A program made the translations under genes and the position numbers. Source: Saccharofermentans sp. (GTDB taxonomy: Bacteria; Bacillota; Clostridia; Saccharofermentanales; Saccharofermentanaceae). From it: a DNA stretch of 64,000 bases. The notes under the pieces are model-generated. The model was not told the DNA's origin and did not search any database. It was given only the letters and a program-made list of their open reading frames with translations. The DNA is taken from positions 62,001 through 126,000 of the forward strand of contig JAEFAZ010000001.1 of assembly GCA_016292135.1 (NCBI GenBank), written 5' to 3'. Positions 1 to 8,841 of this stretch are shown here, piece by piece (position 1 is the stretch's first letter; each line of letters starts with the position of its first letter).

Positions 1-1
1 G

Positions 2-226
2 GTTGGCGATAAGGTAGTCACCATCGGCGGACTCGTAGGACTTGTTGCAAATATCAAGGATGATGAGATCACGATATCCACATCCGCAGCAAACACTCTG
101 GTTACGTTCACAAAATCTTCCATCCAGACAGTCATCAGACGTGATGACATCGGCAAGACACCTGTTGAGCCCGAGAAGACCGGATTCTTCGGAAAGAAGA
201 AGTCAGCAAAAGAAAAGGAAGAATAA
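2..226 (+). CDS. yajC: YajC, Sec translocase accessory subunit (C-terminal part)
   Basis: This open frame enters from the left edge and runs 74 codons to a TAA. It begins VGDKVVTIGGLVGLV and continues with DDEITIS, which is the conserved cytoplasmic part of YajC after its single membrane helix. The end is a basic and acidic tail (FFGKKKSAKEKEE). YajC belongs to the SecDF-YajC complex that assists protein export. The N-terminal membrane segment lies outside the window. dnaG follows 6 bases later, so the two may share a transcript. Confidence 0.8.
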   Translation, partial: VGDKVVTIGGLVGLVANIKDDEITISTSAANTLVTFTKSSIQTVIRRDDIGKTPVEPEKTGFFGKKKSAKEKEE

Positions 227-232
227 AGTTTT

Positions 233-2266
233 ATGGGAAGGATCCCTGAACGGGTAATTGATGAGATTCTAGATAAGGCCGACATCGAATCCGTTGTCGG
301 CCATTATGTCTCTTTTACCAAGAGAAGCGGATCCAATCTCAAGGGACTGTGTCCTTTCCATTCGGAAAAGACACCGTCCTTTAATGTTAATACGCAGAAA
401 AATATCTACAAATGCTTCGGCTGCGGCAAGGGCGGCAATGCGATCAACTTCATAATGAACATCGAAAGCCTGAGTTATCCCGAAGCAGTAAAGTTCCTGG
501 GCGCCCGTTACGGCGTTGATGTTCCCGAAGAGGATACGGACTTCAGGGAAGCCGGCATCAAACAGCACAAGGACCGCGTAAAGAAGCTCCTGGCGGATGC
601 AGAGGCTTTCTATATTGACGAATTCAGGAATTCCCCGGATGCATCAAATGCCAGATCATATGCCATGAGCAGGCAGCTTGATAAGGACACATGTGAGAAG
701 TTCGGGATCGGCTATGCTCCTGCTGAGTGGGGCGTATTAAAGAGTTTTCTTTCGAAAAAGGGTTATACGGAAGACGAGATGAAGGACTCTGGCCTTTTTA
801 CCGTTTCTCAGAAGGGAGATAAGATCTTCGAACTCTTCCGCGGCAGGCTCATGTTCCCGATCAAGGATGCTTTCGGTAATACGATCGCTTTCGGAGGAAG
901 GAACCTGGGCAAGGAACTGCCCAAGTATATCAATTCTCCCGATTCCGCCGTATACAAGAAACAGGACAATCTTTATGCCTATAACATAGCCAAGAAGGAA
1001 CGCTCGAAGACACTTATCGTTGTCGAGGGTTACATGGATGTTATCGCCATGCACAGGGCTGGCTTCTCTAACACAGTTGCTGCATTAGGTACGGCATTTA
1101 CTGATTCCCAGCTCAGACTCTGCGCAAGGACCGGCAACTGCGAGGAAGTGGTATTCTTCTTCGATTCGGATGCCGCAGGCCAGAATGCCGCTCTCAGGGC
1201 CATTCAGATGATGGTAAAGTACCTGCGCAGGATGAGCGGAATGGCGCTCATAATAAAGATCGCCAAAGTTCCGGGAGGCAAGGATCCTGACGAGTTCATC
1301 AGGCTGAACGGTGCCGAAGCTTTCGCGAAGGTAGTCGAGTCAGCCCTGAGCGTATCCGAATATCTTGCCCAGAGGGCATATAACGACAATGTCGATGAGA
1401 ACGAAAGGCTTGACAGATCCAGATATCTGAACGATATCTGTCTTTACGGTTCCTGGACCGATGATGAGATAGCAAGGGATATCATCGCTTCCGAAGCATC
1501 CAAGAAACTGGACATGAGGATCGAAGTCATCACCAACAGGATGGCGGGACTTGCCGCAAACGACAGGGAGCGCGAAGCCATGATGGAAGCGCGCGGCCTC
1601 GGCAGGATGAAGGAAGGGGAACTTGAGGCAAGACGCAAGACGAGTTCAGAGGAGATGCCCGATGGTTATTACGACTCCCAGACTCCTCCTCCGGAATATG
1701 TGACAGATGCTTTTAAGGGGCAGACGGGCAGCGAGGATACTGCTGCGCCTGTGGCGGTTGAAAACGTGCAGGGAGAGATCTCGCAGGATGAGATAGCAGA
1801 TCCCATGCAGATAAACCTTATGGCACATGCTCTTTCACTGAACGAGCTGCTTTGCGACAAGAATATGGTCGATAAGGAAGATATCGTCAGGGCGGGTGAT
1901 TTCAGCTGCGTCAATCTCAAGAAGATGATAAAGGAATACTATGACATCTACACTGTGGGGCAGGGCGTTTCTATCGCGCGCTTCATCGATGTCATGAGCA
2001 GATATGTCCTTAACGGCAGACCCGCAGAGGATGTCATCCTCGAAGCCATGACTAACTGTGATAAATACACCGATTCAAGAGTCCTTCGAGACATGTATCT
2101 TGCTATCCTCTACAAGGTAAGGTTAGAGTCTATAAGGAGCAGGGAAGAAGCCCTGGTAAGGCAGCTTTCCGTGACTGAAGGCGAAGAGCGCGACAAGATC
2201 ATGTCTGACCTTAAGAAGATCGATCTTTACAAGAAAAAGATAAAGGACAAGGAGAGTAAGCTTTGA
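233..2266 (+). CDS. dnaG: DNA primase DnaG
   Basis: Primase makes the RNA primers for DNA replication. The 677-residue protein starts with the usual zinc-binding domain (C40, H43, C61, C64 in CPFHSEKTPSF...YKCFGCGKGGN). The RNA-polymerase core and a TOPRIM segment with VVEGYMDVIAMH and FFFDSDAAG follow. The C-terminal third is the helicase-interaction region, with a charged low-complexity linker around residues 470-530. The length is slightly above the usual 600 or so because of that linker. The start is the ATG just after yajC. In many Clostridia rpoD follows dnaG, but here trmK follows directly. Confidence 0.97.
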   Translation: MGRIPERVIDEILDKADIESVVGHYVSFTKRSGSNLKGLCPFHSEKTPSFNVNTQKNIYKCFGCGKGGNAINFIMNIESLSYPEAVKFLGARYGVDVPEEDTDFREAGIKQHKDRVKKLLADAEAFYIDEFRNSPDASNARSYAMSRQLDKDTCEKFGIGYAPAEWGVLKSFLSKKGYTEDEMKDSGLFTVSQKGDKIFELFRGRLMFPIKDAFGNTIAFGGRNLGKELPKYINSPDSAVYKKQDNLYAYNIAKKERSKTLIVVEGYMDVIAMHRAGFSNTVAALGTAFTDSQLRLCARTGNCEEVVFFFDSDAAGQNAALRAIQMMVKYLRRMSGMALIIKIAKVPGGKDPDEFIRLNGAEAFAKVVESALSVSEYLAQRAYNDNVDENERLDRSRYLNDICLYGSWTDDEIARDIIASEASKKLDMRIEVITNRMAGLAANDREREAMMEARGLGRMKEGELEARRKTSSEEMPDGYYDSQTPPPEYVTDAFKGQTGSEDTAAPVAVENVQGEISQDEIADPMQINLMAHALSLNELLCDKNMVDKEDIVRAGDFSCVNLKKMIKEYYDIYTVGQGVSIARFIDVMSRYVLNGRPAEDVILEAMTNCDKYTDSRVLRDMYLAILYKVRLESIRSREEALVRQLSVTEGEERDKIMSDLKKIDLYKKKIKDKESKL

Positions 2267-2955
2267 GTCTCCGTCTGGACAGCGTTTTCGCGCATATAAA
2301 GAATGCCCGTAAAGACCTTGCTCCCGGCAGGGTGATAGATGTCGGATCCGATCACGGACATACCGCCATATCCTGCCTTGATGAAGATGTTGCCCTTTCA
2401 GCCGTCTGTACGGATATCAACGAGGGTCCTGCCAGGATCTGCAGGAACAACCTTGATGAAGCAGGTTATCAGGACAGGGCGGAAGTCGTGGTCACAGACG
2501 GCCTTGACGGCGTTTCGCTTAAGGAGAACGATATTGTCGTGATCACCGGCCTGGGAGGTCTTAATACGGTTGACATCCTGAGAAGAGTGCTTGCAAAGGA
2601 GGATCTTCCACCCAAAGAGTCGTTGGCTCTGGTGCTGCAGCCCCAAAAATCGATAGAGGATCTCAGGAGATTCTTAAGAGAAGAAGGCTTCCATATCAAG
2701 GACGAGACGCCTTTGCTCGATTCTGGTTTCCATTATGTTGTCCTTACCGCAGTATGGGAAGGCGCTCTTGACCGTCCGGACCTGTCCGACATGGAATATG
2801 CATATTTCGGACCTGTCCTGCTCGGGAAGATAAAGGAAAAGGATCCTGATACAGAAGAATACTTCGGATACTTGAGACGCATACTCTCAGTCAGGGGCCG
2901 ATCTGATCCTGCCTGCACAGAGGCACTGGATATTCTCGAAAAGATATTAAATTGA
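2263..2955 (+). CDS. trmK: tRNA (adenine-22-N1)-methyltransferase TrmK
   Basis: TrmK methylates N1 of adenine 22 in bacterial tRNAs using S-adenosylmethionine. The 230-residue protein shows the SAM-binding start LAPGRVIDVGSDHGHTAIS, an acidic strand end (CTDINEGPA) and the family motif VVITGLGG. The start is a TTG that overlaps the dnaG stop codon (TTGA). It has an AAGGAGA ribosome-binding site 7-8 bases upstream, so translation is probably coupled to dnaG. A NIF3-like partner gene often follows trmK elsewhere but is absent here. Confidence 0.88.
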   Translation: MSLRLDSVFAHIKNARKDLAPGRVIDVGSDHGHTAISCLDEDVALSAVCTDINEGPARICRNNLDEAGYQDRAEVVVTDGLDGVSLKENDIVVITGLGGLNTVDILRRVLAKEDLPPKESLALVLQPQKSIEDLRRFLREEGFHIKDETPLLDSGFHYVVLTAVWEGALDRPDLSDMEYAYFGPVLLGKIKEKDPDTEEYFGYLRRILSVRGRSDPACTEALDILEKILN

Positions 2956-2978
2956 AACAAGTTTGCCTCAAAGTCAGA

Positions 2979-3006
2979 TTGACATAAGCACCTGTAGGTT
3001 TACAAT
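2979..3006 (+). promoter_or_regulatory. Sigma-70/SigA-type promoter for the envelope cluster
   Basis: TTGACA at 2979-2984 and TACAAT at 3001-3006 are separated by 16 bases. This gives a near-consensus promoter about 37 bases upstream of the transglutaminase-like gene. It would drive that gene and probably the closely spaced genes after it. Confidence 0.7.
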
Positions 3007-3042
3007 GTTAAATTGATCAAATTCCAAGAGGTGAATATATTT

Positions 3043-4152
3043 ATGAAGCTTAAGTACATTATCGCCGCAGCTGTGTCGGTAGTTATGATCGCGGGAATTT
3101 CCGTATGCGCTGCTGTTTCTGTCACGAGCATGAACAGCATCCGTGATCTCAAGAATACCATAGAAGAGGAAAGAGCGAAGGCTGATGCTCCCGAAGATCC
3201 CGAATATGTTAGGATCGGCGAGGCTTATGAGATAAAGCCCACTAAGAAGATATCCGATGCATATATCTCCGGTGACGATTCGGAGCTTGATGATTCCGAG
3301 AAAGCGACCCTGAAGGCTGCTTCAGATGTCATTAAGGAAGTCGTCAAGGATGACATGACACTCTATGAGAAAGAGAAGGCCCTCTATGACTGGGTCACGA
3401 CAAATGTTTCCAATGAATATGAAGGCATGACGGCTGATCCCCAGCAGCTTGCAGAACCCGGCGCCGTGCTCACCAGCAAGAAGGCTGTGTGTGTAGGATT
3501 TGCGACCACATACAAGCTCCTGGTAAACATGATCGGTATCGAGTGCATGGTCGAGCATGATTACGAGAAATCCCACTCCTGGGACGTCCTGAAACTCGAC
3601 GACGGCTGCTGGTATATCTGCGACTGCTACATGGGAGTGTCTTCAAGACTTGCCAATTTCAACATGAACCAGGAATATGCTCTCGCAAGTCACAGCTTTG
3701 ATGTCTCTAAGTATCCTGTTGCCAACGGCATAAAGTATTTCCCCGCTTTCAACGAGAAGAAGGATATCAACAAGGCAGAAGACCTTCTCAAGCTCGTTGC
3801 CGAATTTCTTGACGGCAAGGACGAGTTCATCAGTATCGGCATGAAGAAGACCGATCTTTCCAGGGCTCAGATGGAATATCTTATCTCGGGGATCTCTTCC
3901 AGAGTCGAGATAGAGAACGGATACCTTGATTACAGCGTCAGTGACGTAAAGATCGAAGATACGGAATATACTCTGGCAGTGATCAACAAAACCCTCTACA
4001 GCGGATCCTGTGCAGAACTCGATGAAACTACGACAGAAAGATACGAACGTCTCCTTACTTATCAGTTCGGAGAGATAGACTGCGGTGATTCCGGCGACTA
4101 TGACTGCAACGGCGATGTTGTCTACAACGGCGACGATGAACCTGTGGGGTAA
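3043..4152 (+). CDS. Secreted transglutaminase-like domain protein
   Basis: A 369-residue protein with an N-terminal hydrophobic segment (signal peptide or anchor, residues about 4-25) and a transglutaminase-like core. The Cys-His-Asp triad is visible as C150 (KKAVCVGFATTY), H178 (EKSHSWDV) and D194 (WYICDCYMG). The C-terminal part has no recognised domain and ends in an Asp/Gly-rich tail. The ATG at 3043 was chosen over an upstream TTG because AAGAGGTG sits 8 bases before it. Proteins of this type act on peptides or proteins at the cell surface, but the substrate is unknown. It heads a cluster with a small lipoprotein, an MBOAT acyltransferase and a DHHW protein. Confidence 0.8.
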   Translation: MKLKYIIAAAVSVVMIAGISVCAAVSVTSMNSIRDLKNTIEEERAKADAPEDPEYVRIGEAYEIKPTKKISDAYISGDDSELDDSEKATLKAASDVIKEVVKDDMTLYEKEKALYDWVTTNVSNEYEGMTADPQQLAEPGAVLTSKKAVCVGFATTYKLLVNMIGIECMVEHDYEKSHSWDVLKLDDGCWYICDCYMGVSSRLANFNMNQEYALASHSFDVSKYPVANGIKYFPAFNEKKDINKAEDLLKLVAEFLDGKDEFISIGMKKTDLSRAQMEYLISGISSRVEIENGYLDYSVSDVKIEDTEYTLAVINKTLYSGSCAELDETTTERYERLLTYQFGEIDCGDSGDYDCNGDVVYNGDDEPVG

Positions 4153-4158
4153 CGGATT

Positions 4159-4653
4159 ATGATAAAAAAGATTATTTCACTGATAATCGTAACATTGACT
4201 GTATTTGCTCTTGCCGCATGCTCTTCCGGCAGTGGCGACAATGCAAAGTACAAGGCCAAGGAGGTTACCGACAAGGTCAGGGCGGCCATGACCGATCTTG
4301 GCGAACTCAAGGAGACCGATATGTCATCGGATACATGGACCAACATCATGGCCTATGTAACCGATATCCCTCAGGACAAGGTAAAGGACCTTGATTATCT
4401 CTACATGACCGACGGATCGGCTGAGGAGATATGCGTCATCATCCTTTCCGATGAGGATTCCGCAAAGAAGGTCGAATCCGACATGAAGAACAGGATCAAT
4501 GTCAGGAAGTCCCATTTCGAGACATACGATCCCGCTGAGATCTCCAAGGTTGAAGCAGCATGTGCATTAAGGAGCGGCAATACCTGCATCCTGATAATCG
4601 GCAACCAGGCTCAGAACGGTAAGTTCGAGTTCAACAAGATGATGTCCGAATAA
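4159..4653 (+). CDS. Small lipoprotein, DUF4358-like
   Basis: A 164-residue lipoprotein: the signal peptide ends in the lipobox LAACSSGSGDN. The mature part is a compact alpha/beta domain. It resembles the DUF4358 proteins that commonly sit beside MBOAT and DHHW genes in Clostridia. I assign that family from overall pattern and neighbourhood, not from a search. It starts 6 bases after the transglutaminase-like gene and 10 bases before the acyltransferase, so it belongs to the same operon. Its function is unknown; a role in envelope polymer modification is an inference from context. Confidence 0.7.
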   Translation: MIKKIISLIIVTLTVFALAACSSGSGDNAKYKAKEVTDKVRAAMTDLGELKETDMSSDTWTNIMAYVTDIPQDKVKDLDYLYMTDGSAEEICVIILSDEDSAKKVESDMKNRINVRKSHFETYDPAEISKVEAACALRSGNTCILIIGNQAQNGKFEFNKMMSE

Positions 4654-4663
4654 CGGTTCGCTT

Positions 4664-6049
4664 ATGGTCTTCTCCAGCATCATATTTCTGATATTCTTCC
4701 TGCCGGCATTCTTTATCCTTTACTATGCCGTGCCTGCGAAGGCAAAGAATGCGATACTGCTCCTGGCAAGTCTCATCTTCTATGCCTGGGGAGAACCCAA
4801 ATACATAATCCTGCTCGTTATCTCATCGGTCGTTGACTATATCAACGGCCGCATGATGGAGAAGTTCGACGGCAAGGATAAGATCAGGAAGATATTCCTG
4901 GTGATCTCCGTTGTCATCAATCTGTCCCTGCTCGCGGTGTTCAAGTATTCCGGACTCTTCATCGAAACGCTGAACAGGATCCCGTCATTTAATATCCCCG
5001 ATCCCGGTCTGCCTTTGCCGATCGGGATAAGTTTCTTCACTTTCCAGACGATGAGCTACAGCATCGATGTCTACAGAAGGGAAGTAAAGGCTGAGCATAA
5101 CTTCCTTAACTACATGACATATGTCTCGATGTTCCCCCAGCTCATTGCAGGCCCCATCGTACGTTATAAGGATGTCGGCAAAGAACTTTCTTCCCGTAAG
5201 ATCACGTTCGAAAACGTCACATCCGGCTTTATCAGGTTCGGTATGGGTCTTTTCAAAAAAGTTCTGATCGCAAACGGGATAGGGCAGCTCTGGGACTGTT
5301 GTCTTGAAAGCGTTTCGTCTTTAAGTTTTGCAACGGCCTGGCTGGGCGCGGCCGCATTCAGTTTCAAGATCTATTTTGATTTCTCGGGTTATTCCGACAT
5401 GGCAATAGGTCTCGGAAAGATGATGGGTTTCGATTATCCCGAAAACTTCAACTATCCTTACACGGCGGATTCCGTTACCGATTTCTGGCGCAGATGGCAC
5501 ATAACTTTGTCATCCTGGTTCAAGTCTTATGTCTATATCCCTTTGGGCGGCAGCAGGAAAGGCGACCTCAGAACGGTCTTTAATCTTGCCGTCGTATGGG
5601 CATTAACGGGCTTCTGGCACGGCGCATCCTGGAATTATCTGCTCTGGGGAGCATTCTTTGCAGTGATCCTGATTCTCGAAAAGTTTGTCTTCGCGAAATT
5701 GCTTTCGAAAACGCCTTCTGCTCTGAAGCACATCATCACTTTGTTCCTGATCCTCGTATCCTGGGTCATCTTCGCAGTCGAGGATTTCTCATCCATGGGA
5801 CTTTATCTTAAGTCGATGTTCAGCTTTTCGGGCGGGATAACAGATCCCCTGTTCATCTATTCGTTAAGGAATTACGGCCTGATACTTGCTGTAGCAGCAG
5901 TCTTATCGATGCCGGTCTATCCCTTGCTCAGAAAGAAGATCAGGGGACTCGAATGGGCAAAGTGTATCGTTTTTGCGTTGCTGTTCATAATATCGGTGGT
6001 ATATCTGGTTAAGAATACCTACAATCCATTCCTTTATTTCAGGTTCTAG
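4664..6049 (+). CDS. MBOAT family membrane O-acyltransferase (AlgI/DltB-like)
   Basis: A 461-residue polytopic membrane protein that starts MVFSSIIFLIFFLP, as in AlgI/PatA-type acyltransferases. It has the family signatures PLPIGISFFTFQTMSY, FWRRWHITLSSWF and GFWHGASWN, where H319 is the expected catalytic histidine. Such proteins pass acyl (usually acetyl) groups across the membrane to polysaccharide or cell-wall polymers. The DHHW protein encoded next is the expected extracellular partner. No good ribosome-binding site precedes the ATG, so translation may depend on the upstream gene. Confidence 0.92.
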   Translation: MVFSSIIFLIFFLPAFFILYYAVPAKAKNAILLLASLIFYAWGEPKYIILLVISSVVDYINGRMMEKFDGKDKIRKIFLVISVVINLSLLAVFKYSGLFIETLNRIPSFNIPDPGLPLPIGISFFTFQTMSYSIDVYRREVKAEHNFLNYMTYVSMFPQLIAGPIVRYKDVGKELSSRKITFENVTSGFIRFGMGLFKKVLIANGIGQLWDCCLESVSSLSFATAWLGAAAFSFKIYFDFSGYSDMAIGLGKMMGFDYPENFNYPYTADSVTDFWRRWHITLSSWFKSYVYIPLGGSRKGDLRTVFNLAVVWALTGFWHGASWNYLLWGAFFAVILILEKFVFAKLLSKTPSALKHIITLFLILVSWVIFAVEDFSSMGLYLKSMFSFSGGITDPLFIYSLRNYGLILAVAAVLSMPVYPLLRKKIRGLEWAKCIVFALLFIISVVYLVKNTYNPFLYFRF

Positions 6050-6063
6050 AGAGGCGGCAGTTT

Positions 6064-7182
6064 ATGAGATCAAAGAAGATAATGTTTATCATCATAGCTC
6101 TGCTGGCCGTTGTTGCTGCGGTCCTGACTCTCGCGGCGCCGGGAGATCTTTTCCTTGATAAGGAGAACAGGCCGGCTGCATCAGCTCCCGCTTTCTCGAT
6201 GCAGGCTCTTTTCGACGGGACTTTTACCGATGACACGGAAGCCTATCTGACTGACAGGTTCCCCGCAAGAGAAGAGCTCATGAGCCTCTATGCTCTGATC
6301 AACATGGGGATGGGGAAGACCGAGATCAACGATGTATATCTTTGTTCTGACGGTTACCTCATAGAAAAGCCCGCAAAAGACAAGGACTACGGCAAGCTCG
6401 TTAACAACGTAAATACGCTTGCAGGCAACAATCCCGGTGTTCATTTTGTCATGATGACAGTTCCGACGGCTGTCACGGTCCTTGACGATAAGCTTCCTGC
6501 AGGAGCTTATGCAGGTGAACAGAGGGCCGATACGGATAAGATCAAGTCTGATCTTGACGCCGGGGTCCGCTTTATCGACTGCCTGCCAGTGCTGGAGGAA
6601 GCGGCAGCTGAGCAGCAGGTATACTACAGGACCGACCACCACTGGACATCCTACGGAGCTTTCGCAGCCTATAAAGAATTCTGCAGGCAGGAAGGATTTG
6701 CTCTTCCCGATATCGGCAGTTATAAGATCGAAGAAGTGACGGATTCCTTCTTCGGGACTGTCGATGCAAAGGTAAACGATCCTTTCGCGAAGGCTGACGT
6801 CATTACGAAGATATATAAACCGTGTGATATCACCGTGGATTACGGTGACCATCAGTCTGATACGCTCTTCAGCGGAAGTTATCTTGATCAGCGCGATAAG
6901 TATTCTTATTTCCTGGATAACATCCATGATAAGATCAGCATCACTGTCAATAATCCAAAAGAAGAAGCTAAAGGCAAGGTCCTGCTTGTGATCAAGGACA
7001 GTTATGCCAACTGTTTTGTTCCTTTCCTTACCGAAAATTACGAGAAGATAATCGTGCTCGATACCAGGTACTACATGTACGGCGCATCCTCAGTGATAGA
7101 GCAGGAAGGCGTCACTGACTGCCTGATCCTTTATAACCTCAATTCTGCTGATAAAGATGCAGGACTTGCAGGTATATATTGA
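6064..7182 (+). CDS. DHHW family protein (AlgJ/AlgX-like acetyl transfer partner)
   Basis: A 372-residue protein with one N-terminal membrane segment (residues about 5-22) and an extracellular SGNH-like domain. The family name motif is present as TDHHWTSYGA (D191-H192-H193-W194). The later segment VLLVIKDSYANCFVPFL carries the Ser/Asp region of the SGNH fold. These proteins complete O-acetylation of surface glycans together with an MBOAT protein, which is encoded 14 bases upstream here. A GAGGCGG ribosome-binding site precedes the ATG. The polymer that is modified cannot be told from the sequence. Confidence 0.88.
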   Translation: MRSKKIMFIIIALLAVVAAVLTLAAPGDLFLDKENRPAASAPAFSMQALFDGTFTDDTEAYLTDRFPAREELMSLYALINMGMGKTEINDVYLCSDGYLIEKPAKDKDYGKLVNNVNTLAGNNPGVHFVMMTVPTAVTVLDDKLPAGAYAGEQRADTDKIKSDLDAGVRFIDCLPVLEEAAAEQQVYYRTDHHWTSYGAFAAYKEFCRQEGFALPDIGSYKIEEVTDSFFGTVDAKVNDPFAKADVITKIYKPCDITVDYGDHQSDTLFSGSYLDQRDKYSYFLDNIHDKISITVNNPKEEAKGKVLLVIKDSYANCFVPFLTENYEKIIVLDTRYYMYGASSVIEQEGVTDCLILYNLNSADKDAGLAGIY

Positions 7183-7243
7183 CGACTGTTTTTGGGCATA
7201 ATTTATAAAGTCCCGACATGAATAGTATGTTAGAATAAGACTG

Positions 7244-7613
7244 ATTTCGGGTAGGCCATGAGACGATCGCGGGTACCTTATGCCGAAAGGCGGTATCCCG
7301 AGGAAAGTCCGGGCTCCACAGGACAGGGTGCCGGGTAACGCCCGGTGAAGGCAACTTTAAGGAAAGTGCAACAGAAAAGAAAACCGCCCTTGTGTCCTTC
7401 GGGACATAAGGGTAAGGATGAAAAGGCGAGGTAAGAGCTCACCGGCGGTATGGAGACATACCGGCCTTGTAAACCCCACCCGGAGCAACGTCGTGGAAAG
7501 GCTTTAACCGTGGTCCGCGGGCCTTGAGGAGACGGCTTGAGTGCGGTGGCAACACCGTTACCAGACAGATGATCGTCATAAACAGAACCCGGCTTATCGT
7601 CCTGCCCGGAATT
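7244..7613 (+). ncRNA. rnpB: RNase P RNA, class A
   Basis: This is the catalytic RNA that trims tRNA 5' ends. The conserved core GAGGAAAGTCCGGGCTCC is at about 7300 and is followed by CAGGGTGCCGGGTAACGCCCG, of which the class A P3/P4 and following helices are visible. The conserved 3' block ACAGAACCCGGCTTA is at about 7582-7596. The ends were set by pairing GATTTCGGGTAGG (from 7243) with CCTGCCCGGAATT (to 7613) as helix P1. An extended -10 element (TGT before TAGAAT, 7231-7236) lies just upstream and is the likely promoter core. The gene fills the gap between the DHHW gene and purM. Confidence 0.95.
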
Positions 7614-7633
7614 TAATCTTAGGAGGTGGCTTT

Positions 7634-8806
7634 ATGTCAGCAGAATCGTATCTTTCCAGAGGTGTTTCACCTACAAAGGATGAAGTAAAAGCAGCAGTTA
7701 AGAATCAGGATAAGGGAGTCTTTCCCGGAGCCTTTGCAAAGCTCATAGCAGATGTTGCAGGTGATCCTGAATATTGCACGGCTATCCATGCTGACGGTGC
7801 GGGAACAAAATCTTCCGTAGCATACCTCATGTTTAAGGAGACAGGCAATTACGACTGGTTCAAGGGCCTTGCCCAGGATTCGCTGGTCATGAATACCGAC
7901 GACCTTGCATGTGTCGGCGCTTACAAGAATATGTCATTGTCCAATACCATCGGACGTAATGCGCACCGTGTTGACGGCAAGGCTATCGCCAAGATAATCG
8001 AAGGTTACGACGAGATGGTCGCAAAGCTTGCTGACCTCGGCATCAACATCACTATGTGCGGCGGTGAGACAGCTGATGTGGGAGACCTCGTAAGGACTCT
8101 CATCGTTGACTCAACGATCGTTGCAAGAGCAAAAAGATCGGATATCATCAATGCCGCAAACATCAAGGCCGGTGACACCATCGTAGGTCTTGCTTCTTTC
8201 GGTCAGGCTTCATACGAGACATCCTACAATTCGGGAATCTCTTCCAACGGTCTTACGGCTGCAAGGCACCTTCTGCTCTCCAAGTACTACTATGAAAACT
8301 ATAAGGAATCCTATTCCGAGACTGTTCCCGAAGACAAGGCATATTGCGGCAAGTTCCGTCTTACTGATAAGCTTCCGGGGTCCGAACAGACCGTCGGTGA
8401 AGCGATCCTGTCACCTACGAGGACATTCCTTCCCGTTATCGCCAAGGTCCTTGATGAGTACCGTGCGAATGTTGACGGCATCATCCACTGCACAGGAGGC
8501 GGACAGGGTAAGTGCAAAGACTTCGGTAAGGGCATCAGATACATTAAGGATAACCTTTTCGAGCTGCCCCCGATCTTCAAGGCTATCTACGATTCCGGCG
8601 ATATCCCCATGAAGGAGATGTTCCAGGTCTTCAACTGCGGCCACAGGATCGAGTTCTATGTTGATTCCGAAGAAGCAGCATCAGGCATAATCGCTATCGC
8701 AAACTCATTTAATATCGAAGCCCGTATCATCGGCCGTACAGAGAGTACAGGCACGGATTCCAATGAAGTCATGATCAGACATAACGGGGAAGAGTATAGC
8801 TACTGA
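7634..8806 (+). CDS. purM: Phosphoribosylformylglycinamidine cyclo-ligase, long form
   Basis: AIR synthetase closes the imidazole ring in purine synthesis (step 5). The 390-residue protein carries SYLSRGVSPTKDEV, HADGAGTKSS, MNTDDLACVGA, CGGETADVGDLVRT and SPTRTF. The usual E. coli or Bacillus form is about 340-350 residues and begins YKDAGV. This longer version reads like the PurM I know from Bacteroidota. The ATG at 7634 follows TAGGAGGTGG; a longer frame that starts inside rnpB is not credible. The other pur genes are scattered (purD at 11.6 kb, purE-purF-purN further on). Confidence 0.9.
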   Translation: MSAESYLSRGVSPTKDEVKAAVKNQDKGVFPGAFAKLIADVAGDPEYCTAIHADGAGTKSSVAYLMFKETGNYDWFKGLAQDSLVMNTDDLACVGAYKNMSLSNTIGRNAHRVDGKAIAKIIEGYDEMVAKLADLGINITMCGGETADVGDLVRTLIVDSTIVARAKRSDIINAANIKAGDTIVGLASFGQASYETSYNSGISSNGLTAARHLLLSKYYYENYKESYSETVPEDKAYCGKFRLTDKLPGSEQTVGEAILSPTRTFLPVIAKVLDEYRANVDGIIHCTGGGQGKCKDFGKGIRYIKDNLFELPPIFKAIYDSGDIPMKEMFQVFNCGHRIEFYVDSEEAASGIIAIANSFNIEARIIGRTESTGTDSNEVMIRHNGEEYSY

Positions 8807-8841
8807 TATCCGCGCGATAATATCTTACGGGGGGATAAGTT

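Noticed and set aside
6181..6927. A 248-codon minus-strand open frame opposite the DHHW gene.
   Set aside because: It is a shadow with no recognisable domains or ribosome-binding site; the plus-strand protein is well supported.
7541..7633. An N-terminal extension of PurM.
   Set aside because: It lies inside rnpB, has no ribosome-binding site, and the ATG at 7634 has TAGGAGGTGG.
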